The position numbers and the translations under genes were made by a program. 64,000 nucleotides of DNA from Mycoplasma yeatsii GM274B (GTDB lineage: Bacteria; Bacillota_I; Bacilli_A; Mycoplasmatales; Mycoplasmataceae). The notes below the pieces were generated by a model that was given only the letters and a program-made list of their open reading frames with translations, searched no databases and was not told the DNA's origin. The DNA is taken from NCBI RefSeq assembly GCF_000875755.1, contig NZ_CP007520.1:434001-498000 (forward strand), read 5' to 3'. Of this stretch, positions 29,645 to 41,323 are shown in pieces (the stretch's first letter is position 1; every line of letters begins with the position of its first letter).

Positions 29645-31861
29645 CTATTTGTTTAAAGTTGAAATTATAACTTCTTGAAGTGTTGTATTTCTTTTTTTAG
29701 AACTTCTGTTAATACCTTGAATAAATATGTCTTCTTTTGTAATAATAATTAATTCTTTTTTAGCTCTAGTAATAGCTGTATATAATAATTTTTTATCTAT
29801 AAACTGATTAAAATGAGTAGCATCTAAAACTAAAATAACTTTATCATATTCACTACCTTGAGTTTTATGAACACTACATGCATAACTTAAAGTTAAATCA
29901 TCAAAATTTTGATTATTAAACTCTAAAATAGTGTTGTTAAAATTTACAATTGCAAAATCAAATTTATTATTCTTATAAATAATTGAATCAATAATTCCAA
30001 CATCACCATTTGAAATATTTAATTTACTATCATTTTTTAAATACATGATTTTATCTGATTCAATATATTTATTTTTTGCTCTTTGATATATTTTTTGTTG
30101 ATCATTAATATTGAAATTAAAATTAGACTGAATTAGATCATTTAAATTATTTATACCTAAAGTTCCTGCATACATTGGACAAATTATTTGAGTATTATAA
30201 GGATTATTAAAATCTAAATCTTTAGCATAATTAGTTTTAATTTGTTCTAAACAATATTTTTTATCTGTATTAAAAATAAATTTAACATTATTTAATTGAT
30301 CAACTTTTGTAATATCAAAAGTGTTGTTTTTAATCATATAAGCAAGATCAATAATTCCATTGTTTTCTTTTTGACGATGAATATGTTCTAAATTAATTGT
30401 AGGAATAGTATTTGTTTTTATAATATCAAAAAAGACATTTCCATAATTAACACTAGGTAATTGTTCTGGATCACCAACTAAAACTATTTTTTTAGCTTTT
30501 AAACTAGATTGTAAAAATTGACTAAATAAACGATTGTCAATCATCGAACACTCATCAACTATTAATAAATCAAATGATAAAGCATTGTGTTTATTAATAA
30601 GAAATCTATTTTCATCACCATCATATTCTAATAATCTATGAATAGTTGTAGCTTCTGATTCTATAAAGTTTTCTCTAATTTTAGCAGCAGCTCTTCCAGT
30701 TGGTGTTGAGATAGAAAATTTAGATTTTTTATACATTTTTTGCATTAACTTAACAATAGCTTGAATAATTGTAGTTTTTCCAGTTCCAGGTCCACCAGTA
30801 ATGATTATTATATTATTTTTAGCAAAAGTTTTTAAAGCATTAATTTGAGAATTATCATATTTAAAATCTTTAATATTTTTAGAACTTGCAATTTCATTTT
30901 CTATCTCTAGTATATATTTATCTAAAGTTTGTTCATCAATTGAATTATTTAAATTATTTTTTAAATGATAATCTAAGCTTAAAGCAATTTCTTGTTCATC
31001 ATAATATGAATTATGAGTATAAATTCTATTTTCTTTAAATACTAATAAATTATGATCTTTAGCATGTAAAAGACTAGATAATAATAAGTCTTTATTTTCA
31101 TTAATATCTATATTAATAAATTCTTTGATTTTTCTAAATAATGCTTCTTTATTTGTATAACTATCTCCAGTTGAAAATAAAATTTCATCACAACAATGAA
31201 AAGCTCAATAAGCTATTCTGTTAATGTCATAAGGATTTTTTGAAAAATGAAGTCATATTTTATCAATATCTTCGATATTTCCTAAATTTCTTTGAAAAGC
31301 AAATTCAAAAAAATTATTAGTAAATATATTAATAAGCTCTTCTTGACTATTAACATATCATTGAGATTTTTCTAAAATATTTAAATTTAACTTATTATTA
31401 ATAAATTCACTTGTTAATGAATTATTTTGATTAATATCATAAATAATGTCATAAATATGTTCTAGTTTTGATTTATTTATACCTTGAATTGATAGAAATT
31501 TTTCTTTATCATCTAATATTTCTTGAATAAAATTTTCAGAATAATGTTCAGCTATTTTTTTAGCTGTTAAATTACCTACCCCAGGAAAAACATCAGATTT
31601 TAAGAAATTAATAATTTGTTGTTTATTATCAATTTGAGCAAAATCAAAATTAACTACATCAAAACTAGATCCATATTTAGCATGAGTGTTAACTGATCCT
31701 GTGATTTCATATAAAACTTTAGTTTTCATCAAACCAATTTGACCTTTAATTTTGATTGTTTTTTTCTCATTTTCTTCACTAGTAAAAATAGCAAGACCTC
31801 AATTGCCTGATAAATATATAAATTTTGAAATATATCCTCTTAGTTTTATTTGTTTTTCCAT
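29645..31861 (-). CDS. recD2: RecD2-like 5'-3' DNA helicase
   Basis: A 738-aa SF1 helicase of the RecD/TraA (YrrC) type found without RecBC. An N-terminal OB/HhH part (FPGVGNLTAKKIAEHY, with HhH repeats) precedes Walker A GGPGTGKTT (about 356-364), the Walker B-type LLIVDECSMIDN and C-terminal motifs SYACSVHKTQGSEYDKV and LYTAITRAKKEL. A role in repair or replication-fork processing is expected. UGA Trp codons are scattered through it. ATG 31861 is chosen because it opens MEKQIKLRGYI, the conserved N-terminal strand. It is probably cotranscribed with the membrane-protein gene upstream. Confidence 0.93.
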
Positions 31862-31870
31862 AATTTCTTT

Positions 31871-32521
31871 CTATTGATTAGTATTTTTATTTTTATATAA
31901 ATTATTTTTAAATTCTATTAATTCTAATTCTTCTTGTTCTTTTTTATATTTATATTCTAATTTTTTAATTGCTCTTAATTGTTTTTTTGTAGGTATTATT
32001 TCACCGTTTTGATAAGCTAGTAAAATAATCTTATTTTCTTCTTCAATTTGATATTCTTTATTTCTTTGTAACATACTTAATAATGTGCCAATAATAACTC
32101 CAATTAAACCACTAACAATAGCTATAACAAATCTAACTAATGATTTTACAGTGTATGAAACAGTTCAGTTATACATTAAATCTCCAGTATAAATTATTGA
32201 AACACAAAGCATAGCTAATCCTAGACAATAACTTAATGCATCTGATTTTAAAACGTTAAATCATATTAATATTCAATTAATAAAAGTTACTAATATTAAA
32301 TAAGCTAAACAAATTAAAGCTAAATATAAATAAGCAAGTTTACCTAGTTTTTTATAATAATTAAAGTTAAAGTTTTGTAAATCTCCACCAACTAAAAATA
32401 AAATAACTAAAAATAAACTAACTACAGTTAAAATTTGAACTAAAAAATTTATTCAAATAGGAGTTCTAGAGTTTTGAAATTTGATTTCATTTAATAATCT
32501 TTGTTTTTGTTGTTCTTGCAT
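31871..32521 (-). CDS. Four-TM membrane protein with charged tail, unrecognised
   Basis: A 216-aa protein with four hydrophobic segments between residues 20 and 148 and a Lys/Glu-rich C-terminal 65 residues (REL-like helices, NEEL repeats absent). It begins MQEQQKQRLLNEIKF with AAAGGAAA upstream. The stop lies 9 nt before recD2, suggesting an operon. No family is recognised. Confidence 0.75.
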
Positions 32522-32565
32522 AATTATTTTCCTTTTAATTAATTTTAAGTATATCAAATAGAAAT

Positions 32566-32670
32566 AAAAAAGCACCTTAATAGGTGCTTATAAATTGTGC
32601 ATAGAAGAGAATCTCTTCTGTAAAAAGATATATAACTTAAATAATGACATTTTGCGTGCACTACGTACAC
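32566..32670 (-). ncRNA. Free-standing structured small RNA (possible MCS4-type)
   Basis: Between the tRNA-Gly terminator and the membrane-protein gene the minus strand has TATAAT (32682-32677), then about 100 nt with an AGAAGAG/CTCTTCT hairpin, a GTGCACGCAAAAT element and a terminator hairpin AGCACCT/AGGTGCT (32588-32571) followed by six T. There is no ORF. The segment TACAGAAGAGATT...ATGCACAA recalls the U6 ACAGAGA region, which was reported for MCS4 RNA of M. capricolum. That identity is my inference from memory and unproven. Confidence 0.6.
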
Positions 32671-32702
32671 ATTAATATTATATATCTTTTTAAAATAAAA
32701 AT

Positions 32703-32730
32703 AAAAAAACACTAGTAAATTCTAGTGTTT
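32703..32730 (-). terminator. Terminator after tRNA-Gly
   Basis: ACACTAG (32709-32715) pairs with CTAGTGT (32722-32728); on the minus strand seven T follow. Confidence 0.85.
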
Positions 32731-32742
32731 GTTATTTTCATA

Positions 32743-32816
32743 TGGAGCAGGTGAAGGGAATCGAACCCTCACAGTCAGCTTGGAAGGCTGAAGTTCTACC
32801 ATTAAACTACACCTGC
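32743..32816 (-). tRNA. tRNA-Gly (anticodon UCC)
   Basis: A complete 74-nt cloverleaf with encoded CCA: acceptor GCAGGTG/CACCTGC, D-arm GTTTAATGGTAGAAC, anticodon stem TCAGC/GCTGA with loop CTTCCAA (anticodon TCC), and T-arm GAGGGTTCGATTCCCTT. In this genome a single UCC tRNA may read all Gly codons. Confidence 0.96.
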
Positions 32817-32887
32817 GTTAACTTGACACTCTTATATAATAATACATATATTTCTAAGTGTCAATAACTTTTTTAAATTTTTTTGAA

Positions 32888-33154
32888 TTATTTTCTAATT
32901 CCTAATTTTTCAATAATAGCTTTATATCTGTTAACGTCTTTTCTAACTAAGTAATTTAAGAAATGTCTTCTTTGAGCAACTTTTTTTAATAAGCTTCTTC
33001 TTGTTGGAACATCTTTTTTGTGAACTTTTAAGTGTTCAGTCATGTTAGCGATTTCTTTAGTTAGAATTGCGATTTGAACTTCAGCTAAACCAGTATTTTT
33101 TTCTGATCCACCTAATTCTTTAATTAAAGCTAATTTATCTTGTTTTGATATCAT
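32888..33154 (-). CDS. rpsO: 30S ribosomal protein S15
   Basis: S15 binds the central domain of 16S rRNA. The 88-aa protein shows [41 protein letters not shown] and a C-terminal [12 protein letters not shown], all standard. GAGGGAG precedes the ATG. A 5' leader with alternative pairings lies upstream, as often found for this autoregulated gene. Confidence 0.97.
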   Translation of the reverse strand: MISKQDKLALIKELGGSEKNTGLAEVQIAILTKEIANMTEHLKVHKKDVPTRRSLLKKVAQRRHFLNYLVRKDVNRYKAIIEKLGIRK

Positions 33155-33185
33155 GATATAGCTCCCTCTTTTGTGATTTATTAAT

Positions 33186-33224
33186 GTATTATCAAAGATA
33201 TATTTGGGATGAATAATACCTTTG
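33186..33224 (-). promoter_or_regulatory. rpsO leader with block-swapped complementary segments
   Basis: On the minus strand CAAAG-GTATTAT (33224-33213) faces CTTTG-ATAATAC (33197-33186). CAAAG pairs with CTTTG and GTATTAT with ATAATAC, in pseudoknot order, so the two helices compete or interlock. This lies between a TATAAT (33249-33244) and rpsO. Autoregulation by S15 is inferred from other bacteria. Confidence 0.45.
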
Positions 33225-33399
33225 GTAAACTATCAACTAAAATATTATAACACTAAAGTAGAAAAATGATAATATTTTTTAAAATTCTCTGAAATCATAT
33301 TTTTTAATATTTAAGAATAGCTTATCTATAATAAATTACTAGTCTAATATCGTATGATAAAATCAACTAATAAATTAGAAAATCTAAAGGGATAACATT

Positions 33400-34317
33400 A
33401 TGTATTTAACAATTAAACAAACTAGTGATAAGTGAAATCTTTCAGAACAAGAAATATTAGATTTAATTAATCAAAACAAAATATATGGATTTATCAAAGA
33501 AAATAATGAATATAAAATACCAATGGACTTAGATAATCCTTTAGATTTAATTGGTGTTGATTTATTAGAGTTAATTGATAAAAGAATGGAAATAATCGAA
33601 TCTTTTACTCCTCTTGAAGAACACGAACTTAATCGTATTAACAATGATTTTGCTATTGAATATGCTTATAATAGTAATGCTATTGAGGGAAATACTCTAA
33701 GTTTAAGAGAAGTTTATTTTATTTTTAAAGGAATGGTAATTGATAAAAAACCTTTAAAGGATCATTTAGACGTAATCGGACATAAACAAGCATTTGAATA
33801 TGTTCTTGATCTGACTAAAAATAAACATGGTTTATTAACTGAAGAAAAAATCAAAAAAATACATAATTTAGTTTTAATTCATGATTGAAGAAATGCTGGT
33901 GTTTATAGAAATGTTCCTGTAGTTATTTCTAATTCTAAGCACGATGTTGCTGATGTTTATATGATACAAGCAAAAATGCAACAACTATTAGATTGATATT
34001 ATAATTCAAATGAACACATAATCAAAAAGATTGCTAAATTTCACTTAAATTTTAAAGAAATTCATCCTTTTATTGATGGTAACGGACGAACAGGAAGACT
34101 TTTAATTAATTTTGAATTAATGAAAAATGGTTATTATCCAATAGATATCAAATATATAAATAGAAATCTATATTATCAAGCTTTTGATGATTATCATACA
34201 AAAAACGATCTATCAACAATGCTTAATTTAATAGCTAATTATGAATTATTAAGAATAAATTATTTTATAAGAATATTATCTGATAGAGAAAAACTTATTA
34301 AACAAAGAAAAGAATAA
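33400..34317 (+). CDS. fic: Fic-family protein with N-terminal inhibitory helix
   Basis: Fic proteins usually transfer AMP onto target hydroxyls. The 305-aa protein has the complete active-site motif HPFIDGNGRTGR starting at His222. It also has the inhibitory motif [S/T]xxxE[G/N] as SNAIEGN (residues 92-98) placed N-terminally, as in class II Fic enzymes, so basal activity should be self-inhibited. The N-terminal 40 residues (YLTIKQTSDKWNLSEQEILD) look like a small helix-turn-helix. AAAGGGAT precedes ATG 33400. It is monocistronic with no antitoxin gene beside it. Confidence 0.92.
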
Positions 34318-34324
34318 TAGTATT

Positions 34325-34352
34325 AAAAAAGACTCTTTTATGAGTCTTTTTT
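34325..34352. terminator. Bidirectional terminator
   Basis: AAAAAAGACTC (34325-34335) pairs with GAGTCTTTTTT (34342-34352), between fic and the convergent P-type ATPase. Confidence 0.88.
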
Positions 34353-34358
34353 AACTTA

Positions 34359-37277
34359 CTAATTGGTTTTTGATTTTGTTTGTTTTTTCTTTTTATCTTG
34401 TTCTAAAACTTGTGTTTTGTTATCTTGTTCTACTAATTGAGCAATTAATTTTTGATTATTTTCTCAACTTCTAGAACTTAAATGGTATGAATAGAATTGA
34501 ATTAAATCAGTTATAGTCATAAATAATGTTGGAATTAAAGCACAAGCTAAACTAGTGAATAATATTCAGAAATTATTACTATTTCAACTTAAATGATTTT
34601 GTTTATTAACTGATAATAATCCAAATACCGTATCATTAACTCCAGGAATTACAAATGCAAGCATTGAAACAATTAAAACAATTGATGATCCAACTATTAG
34701 TGGTTTTGAAACTGTTCAATCTATTTTTCTAGTTTCTTTTCAATTAGTTAATTTAATTAAATGACTAAATATTGTAGGAGCTACAACACTTGTAATAAAC
34801 ATTGCAGTTCTACCAAAAATTATAAATTCATTTAATTTTGTCGGATTTATTAAAAAGTAATTTCTATTATTTTGAATAAATAAGAATCAGTTATCTGCTT
34901 TAGTTTTAGTTTGATCCATTCAATAATTCATATCAGTTGCTGACATTGCGATAATAAAACTAATAATTTGAGCAACTGATAGAGATAATCCTATTTGAAA
35001 AATAGGTCATACAATATCTTTTAAAATTCCATCATTTTTCTTTTGAGGTTTTAATAATATTAAAGAATTATCTAAAGGACTCATTCCAATACCAAAAGCT
35101 AAACATGAATCAACAACTAAGTTTATAAATAAAATATTTGAAGCTTCAAAAGGTGAAACTTTTAAAAATAATGAAATTAAAACTATACTTAAAACATTTG
35201 CTAAATTAAATCCTAATAATAAAACAATTGCACGTCTAATTTTTTGAAATACGTTTCTTCCTTCAACAACACCTTTAATAATTGTTTTAAAATTATCATC
35301 AGTTAAAATCGCATCAGCTGCTTGTTTGGCTACATCTGTTCCAGTGATTCCCATAGCAACACCAATATCAGCTTTACTTAAACTTGGAGCATCATTAACT
35401 CCATCACCAGTCATTGAAACAATATAACCTTTATTTTGTAATGCTTGAACAATTCTAACTTTATGTTCTGGATTAACTCTTGCAAAAATTTTAATATTAT
35501 CAATCGCACTTGCTAATTCTTGATCTGAAAATTGTTCTAGTTTTTCTGAAGTTAAAACTTCATAAGGAGTGTAAGCTAAATCTAAAGCTTTACCAATAGC
35601 TAAAGCAGTAATTGCATGATCACCAGTTATCATCACAACTTTAATTCCTGCTTTTCTAGCTTCATTAATTGCTTGAACTGCTTCAAGTCTTACTGGATCT
35701 ATCATTCCAGTTGCAGCTATAAAAATTAAATCTGATTCGTAATTTTTATCATCATCACTAATGATTTTAAAAGCATAACCTAAAACCCTTAATGCATCAT
35801 CACTTAATGTTGAAGTTGCTTTTTTAATTTCTTTTTTATGATCTGAAGTTAATTTAACAATTTTATTATCTAAATATATTTTTTTACATTTTTTTAATAA
35901 TTCATCTAATGCACCTTTTGTAAATACAACTTTTTGATTATTTTCTAAACTATTAACTGTTGTCATTAATTTTCTTTCACTATCAAAAGGTATTTCATCA
36001 AGTCTTTTATATTTTTTTCTAAATTTTTGTTCATCAACGTTCATCATTTCAGCAAAATCAACTAATGCTAATTCAGTAGGATCACCAATTCTTTCACCAT
36101 TTTCAGTAATTGAATCATTTGGTAAAACTAATGCTTTTAAAAACATATTTTTAGCATCATTCGCTTTTAAATTAACAAATTCATCTGAATTAATTACTTT
36201 ATTATTTCAAATAACTTTTTCAATAGTCATTTTATTTTGAGTTAAAGTACCAGTTTTATCAGTACAAATTACATTAACTGAACCTAGTGTTTCTATACTT
36301 TCTAATTTTTTAACAATAACATTTTCTTTTACCATTCTTTTTGTTGAAAATGATAAAGTGATTGAAACAATAGCTGATAATGATTCAGGAATAACTCCAA
36401 TCGCTAAAGTAATTGCTACCATTAAATAGCTTGCTCAGCTATCTCTATTTCCTGTAAATAAGAATAATAAGAATATAAATGCACTAATAACAACAGCAAT
36501 AAAAGAGATTAAATAACTAAATTTATTAATCTTTCTTCCTAAACTTGTAGTTTGATCTTCATTTTCTGAAACTGCTTTACTTATTTTACCAATCTCAGTA
36601 TTAACTCCAGTTTCAATAACAACTCCAACTGCTCGTCCTGAAGTTATAAAAGTTGACATAAAAGCAATGTTTTTCATATCAGATAATATTTTAGTTTTTT
36701 TAATCGCATTTGATGCTTTTTCAACGCTTAATGATTCACCAGTTAGAATTGATTCATCAACCATACAGTCACTAGTTTCAATTAAACGTAATTCAGCTGG
36801 AACATATTTTCCTGCTTCTAAAACTACAATATCACCAACTACTAAATCAGTCGCATCAATTTCTCTGCTTATTTGATCTCTTATAACTATAGCTTTAGGT
36901 TGAGATAAAGATTTTAATGCATCAACTGATTTTCTTGCTCTAATTTCTTGAACAGTTTCTAAAGTAGCATCTAATAAAATAACAAACATAATCACAATAA
37001 AATCAATAAAATCTTCAAAATGAGGTTTTAATGTATGTTTTGCTATTAAAGGAGCAATTATTGAAATTATTGCAGCAATAAATAAAACTATTTGAATAGG
37101 TCTAGCTAATGCTTTTAAAAATAACACAACTGCAGGAGTTGGTTTTTTTACAGGTAAAGCATTTTTACCATTTTTAGTTAATCTCAAATTAGCTTCAGCT
37201 TCAGTTAATCCATTTTTAAAATCTGTTTTTAAACTCGATTCAACTTCACTTAAACTTTGAGTTTTATAATCAGTCAT
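34359..37277 (-). CDS. P-type cation-transporting ATPase (P2/Ca2+ type)
   Basis: A 972-aa ATP-driven cation pump. Actuator motif TGES ([10 protein letters not shown]), phosphorylation site Asp340 in [11 protein letters not shown], and hinge TGDHA and TGDGVNDAP are present. M4 reads IPESL, close to the PEGL of Ca2+/Mn2+ pumps, and the last membrane segments and a Lys-rich tail ([11 protein letters not shown]) follow. The N-terminal cation-ATPase domain begins [20 protein letters not shown]. The exact cation is not decided by these motifs. UGA Trp codons split it under the standard code. It ends with tandem TAG TAA and starts 6 nt after engB. Confidence 0.92.
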
Positions 37278-37283
37278 ACAATT

Positions 37284-37871
37284 TTACTCCTCTAAAAGTT
37301 CGTTTATTTTATCATAACACTCACTTATATTTGTTTTGTTTAAATTCGATATTTTTATAAAACTATCACTAGAAACAAATCCTAATGTTTGTTTAATCAT
37401 TTGTTCATTTTTACTATATTCATTTCTTTTTAGTTTATCTAATTTAGTTCCAACAATCACAACTTTGATATTATAGTATTTTAAAAATTCATACATTTGA
37501 ATATCATCTTTTGTTGGTTTATGACGCAGATCAACTAACATAAAAACACCTTTTAAATTTTTTCTATTTACAAAATAATCTTGCATCATTTTAGCAAATT
37601 GAATTTTAGTTGCATCATTAATTTTTGCATAACCATACCCTGGAGCATCAACTAATCTAAACTGAGATTTATTAATATCAAAAAAATTTAACAACCTAGT
37701 TTTACCTGGAGTATTTGCAACCTTTGCCAACTTATTATTATTTGTTAAAGAATTAATAAAACTAGATTTACCTACATTACTTCTTCCAACAAAACAAATT
37801 TCACTAATTTCATCATTAATTCATCCACTTCTATCAGCTGCTGATTTAATAAATACGGCTTGTTTAATCAT
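37284..37871 (-). CDS. engB: Ribosome biogenesis GTPase EngB (YsxC/YihA)
   Basis: EngB helps 50S assembly. The 195-aa protein contains FVGRSNVGKSSFINSL, NTPGKTRLLNFF, VDAPGYGYAK, DLRHKPTKDDIQMYEFL and GTKLDKLK, the full set for this GTPase. UGA Trp lies at residue 17. The start is ATG 37871, 11 nt after the upstream membrane-protein gene, and the stop is 6 nt before the P-type ATPase. Confidence 0.95.
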
Positions 37872-37881
37872 AAATACTCTC

Positions 37882-38463
37882 CTAATCTTTAATATATTTA
37901 TTTAAATTATCTTTAAATCATTTTTCTAAATTTTTATTTATATAAAGTTTAATTTGTTCTTTATTGTTATTTTGATCAAAATAATTAATAACTACTTTTT
38001 TAAATGTTTTATTTTCAAATCTAATAGAAAATATTTTTTCCATCTCTATTAATGTATTAGAAAAAATTAAATATTTTGTTGTATTAATTACTAATATTGT
38101 TTTAATAAGTTTAGGATTTAAAAAATATAATAATATTACATTAATAATTTTAATAATCACACATATTTCAAACACATAATATTTATTAGAAATATTTTGA
38201 TTAATATATAAACTAAAAATTACACTAACTATTATTAATAAAACAAAATCAAATAAACTATTAAATAAAACTATTAAATAATTTTTATGATTGTATAAAT
38301 ATAAAAGATTTTCTTTTTTAATAAGTTTAAGTCTAACTTTAATTTGAAATAATAAATAAAAATTACTAATAAATATAAATATTGACAAACATAAAATTAA
38401 AACATATAAAACTATTGAAGAAATCAAACTAGAACTAATATTATTACTTATCATTATTTTCAT
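37882..38463 (-). CDS. Membrane protein, unrecognised
   Basis: A 193-aa protein with four strongly hydrophobic segments in residues 12-125 and a polar C-terminal 65 residues (NKTFKKVVINYFDQNNNKEQ). It overlaps the end of the upstream gene by 20 nt and precedes engB, so it belongs to one minus-strand operon (228-208-193 aa-engB-ATPase). No family is recognised. Confidence 0.75.
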
Positions 38464-39070
38464 CTCTTTTTCTAATTAATTTTTGAATTGTTAAAACAAA
38501 ATCAAAAACTTCACCTGTAATTTGAATTTCTTGTTTATTAGTTGTTAGATAACAAGAATCTAAAAATTGATCATTTTTTTTAATTACACAAACTGAAATT
38601 GATTTAATATCAGTTATTAAAATCTTAAAATAAGAATCTAACAAATTAATAACTACTCTTTTATTTGTTAGATAGATTGTTGATTGTTGTAATTGATAAT
38701 CAACTCGTTTTTTTAACTTAACATTTTCTTTTAAAAATAAATAATCATCATATAAAAAGTCTTTAATTAAGTTTTGTTTAACTTGTTTTTTTAATTTAGT
38801 TTTAACTTTAACTTTATCATTAACTGAAATTAAAAAATCTTTTTCTAATAAAGCAATTTCATCAACAGGAAGTTCAAATTTAAATGTTGTTTGATTTAAA
38901 TTTTCATGTTTATGTTTAAGTTTATATTCATTTCATTTTTTAAAAAATTCTTTATTGTAATTAATAAAAGCTTGATTTTTAATTTGATATAAATAAGCTA
39001 ATAATCCCATTACAATAAGTAAAATAAAATAAATTATTAATAAAACTATAAAAGCAATTATTTTATCCAT
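38444..39070 (-). CDS. Protein with N-terminal membrane anchor, unrecognised
   Basis: A 208-aa protein with a single N-terminal hydrophobic segment (DKIIAFIVLLIIYFILLIV) and a Lys-rich cytosolic part predicted to be mixed helix and strand. It begins 1 nt after the stop of the preceding coiled-coil gene. It shares the layout of the neighbouring 193-aa protein and the two may act together. The function is unknown. Confidence 0.75.
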
Positions 39071-39071
39071 A

Positions 39072-39758
39072 TTATTCTTCTTCTAAATTAATTGTTTGTT
39101 GTCAAAAATTAATAAATTCTAAATAAGCTTGTATTTTATTTAAAATACTTAATCTTTTTAAATCTAAAATATCATTGAAATTAATATTTAATTTTAAAAT
39201 ATCAATTAAAAGTTTATTTCCTTCTAATAGATCATCAAAAACCTGTTCACTTATTAAAACATTATAAACTTTTTTAAACTCATCTTTTTTTGAATTTAAT
39301 TGTTCAAATAACTGTTTATTTTCTTTTAAAAGTTGATTAGATTTTTCAACTATAACTTGTTTGTAAAAATCAATATAGTCTTGTTGGTGATTTCACTTCA
39401 TAGCATTAGAGTTATTTTCTAATTCATCTAATTGTTTAAATACAAAATTATTTTGTTTTAATAAAAAAGCTAAATGTTTACTAATTTGTAAACTACTTAT
39501 TAAATTAAATACACTACTATCTTTGATATTTACTAACTCATTTATGATTAAATCTTCTAGTTTTTCTAATTTATTTACTAACTGATCTCAATTATCTAAA
39601 CTTTCGATATTTTCAAATTCATTAATTAAGTTTTCTAACTGAATGTAGTTGTTATTATCTTTATTTAATTCATCTAAAACATTATCTAAATTAGCAATAA
39701 TTAAACCTAAACTAGGTTCAAAAAAATCTAATTCAACTTCTTGGTGATTGTTTGACAT
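39072..39758 (-). CDS. Helical cytoplasmic protein, unrecognised
   Basis: A 228-aa, almost wholly helical protein, rich in Leu/Asn/Lys/Glu with heptad-like spacing (for example LDELENNSNAMKWNHQQDY). There is no signal peptide or membrane segment. AAAGGAG precedes ATG 39758, and a TATAAT lies about 40 nt upstream. It is first in the operon that leads to engB and the P-type ATPase. No family is recognised. Confidence 0.72.
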
Positions 39759-39849
39759 TTTACTTCTCCTTTAATAAAAATATTAATTTAATTATAACTT
39801 ATATAAATATTCTTTTTTATATATAATAGAAAATGAAACGAGGTAAATA

Positions 39850-40557
39850 ATGATAGAAATTTATAAATTAAAAGATCTAAACTCTTATGATTTACAAGCA
39901 TATTCACACATTAATCCTTGATTTAAAAATAGATTAAATAAGTTGATTTTAAAAAATAAAAAATGAATCTTAAACTTTAATTTAAATCCAAATGATTACA
40001 TAACTTTTGATGATATAACTGAAGTTAAATTAGATAAAGTATTTAAAGAAGTTAATAATTATTTAAACTTTTTTAAACCTAAAATTAAACAAATAATAAC
40101 TGAAAAACAATTATTTAAAAAGTTTAGTAACTCAATTAGAAATTATATGATGTTAGTTGGTATGTGTCATGCGATTAATACTATGATTGATTTTTATAAA
40201 CAATTAGATAAAGAAGTCGTCTTAAATAAACAACAACTAGTATATTTATTAGCAAATGAAGTTTTAGATAAAAAATTTGAAAGATACACAATTGAAGTAC
40301 TTAAATTAATTCCTGATGAATATAAAAATAATTTAAAAGATTTATACTCAGAAAAAATTGAAATTCATAATAGTTTTTTTAACTCTAAACAATTTGTTAA
40401 ATGAACAGCTAAATACGCTTCAAGATTATTTAATAATGAAAAAATTAATCAAAAAGATTATTTAAAAATATTATATTTATGTTATTTAGAAAATGATTTT
40501 AATAGATCTTATATATCTTTATTACAAGAATTCGTAAATAAACTAGTTCAGGAGTAA
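39850..40557 (+). CDS. Helical protein paired with a choline-kinase-like gene
   Basis: A 235-aa protein without signal peptide or membrane segment. The N-terminal part SYDLQAYSHINPWFKNRLNK is followed by a helical region (MLVGMCHAINTMIDFYKQLD). I do not recognise the family. It is joined to the next gene by a 2-nt gap (TAA AT ATG) with GGAG in its own end, so coupling to the kinase-like protein is likely. Confidence 0.72.
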
Positions 40558-40559
40558 AT

Positions 40560-41273
40560 ATGAAACAACAAATTACAAAAGGTGGAACTAATATTTCTTA
40601 TAAAGTGGATGATAAGTTTTTACAAATAAAAAAATATAATACTTTTAATCATAATATTGATTATTCATTATTAAAAACATTTGATTTTGTACCTAAATTA
40701 ATTAGAAATACTGACAAAGAAATAGAATGAGAATTTATTAATGGAGTTGAACCTGTTATAGATATATCAAATATTGAATTGGTTGCTAATCAAGTTAAAC
40801 AAATTCATAATTCAAATTTAAAATTTCCTGAATTTAATTTAACTAAAAGAGTTACTCATTATAGACAAAAAATTAAAGAGTTAAATACTAATACTAAAGT
40901 GTTAGATGATTATTATGATTTAATTGATGATATTTTAAAATCTATGGATCATAATACACCGTTACATAATGATTTATTTCCTTTTAATATGATTCAAACA
41001 AATGACAATAAAATTTATTTTATTGATTGAGAATATGCAACTATGGGAGATAAACATTTTGAATTAGCTTATTTAATAGAAACATCTCAAATGAATCAAG
41101 AGTGTGAAGATAAGTTACTAGAAATTTATAAAGATTATGATTCTAAAAAATTATTATTATGTAAAATTTTTGTAAATTATATAATTATTTTATGATTTAG
41201 AACTCAAACTGCTGCACCTCATAATACAAAAATGTTTGAAGACAGAATTTATGATTTAGCAAGTAAATTATAA
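40560..41273 (+). CDS. Choline/ethanolamine kinase-like (APH-fold) protein
   Basis: A 237-aa protein of the aminoglycoside phosphotransferase/choline kinase superfamily, resembling LicA-type enzymes. The catalytic loop is PLHNDLFPFNMIQ (H-N-D plus N, about residues 144-156), followed by the metal-binding IYFIDWEYA (DFG-like Asp). A UGA Trp lies in that motif. Likely substrate is a small amino alcohol such as choline for lipid or surface decoration; the exact substrate is inferred. A terminator follows. Confidence 0.82.
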
Positions 41274-41280
41274 AAAAGAA

Positions 41281-41307
41281 AAAGGTTTCTCTTGAAACCT
41301 TTTTTTG
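41281..41307 (+). terminator. Terminator after the kinase-like gene
   Basis: AAAGGTTTC (41281-41289) pairs with GAAACCTTT (41294-41302), then T. An A run upstream allows use on the minus strand too. Confidence 0.85.
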
Positions 41308-41323
41308 ATTATCTATTTATAAA

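Noticed and set aside
33186..33224. Classic H-type pseudoknot in the rpsO leader
   Set aside because: The two helices abut with no linker nucleotides, which makes simultaneous pairing sterically doubtful; kept only as competing helices.
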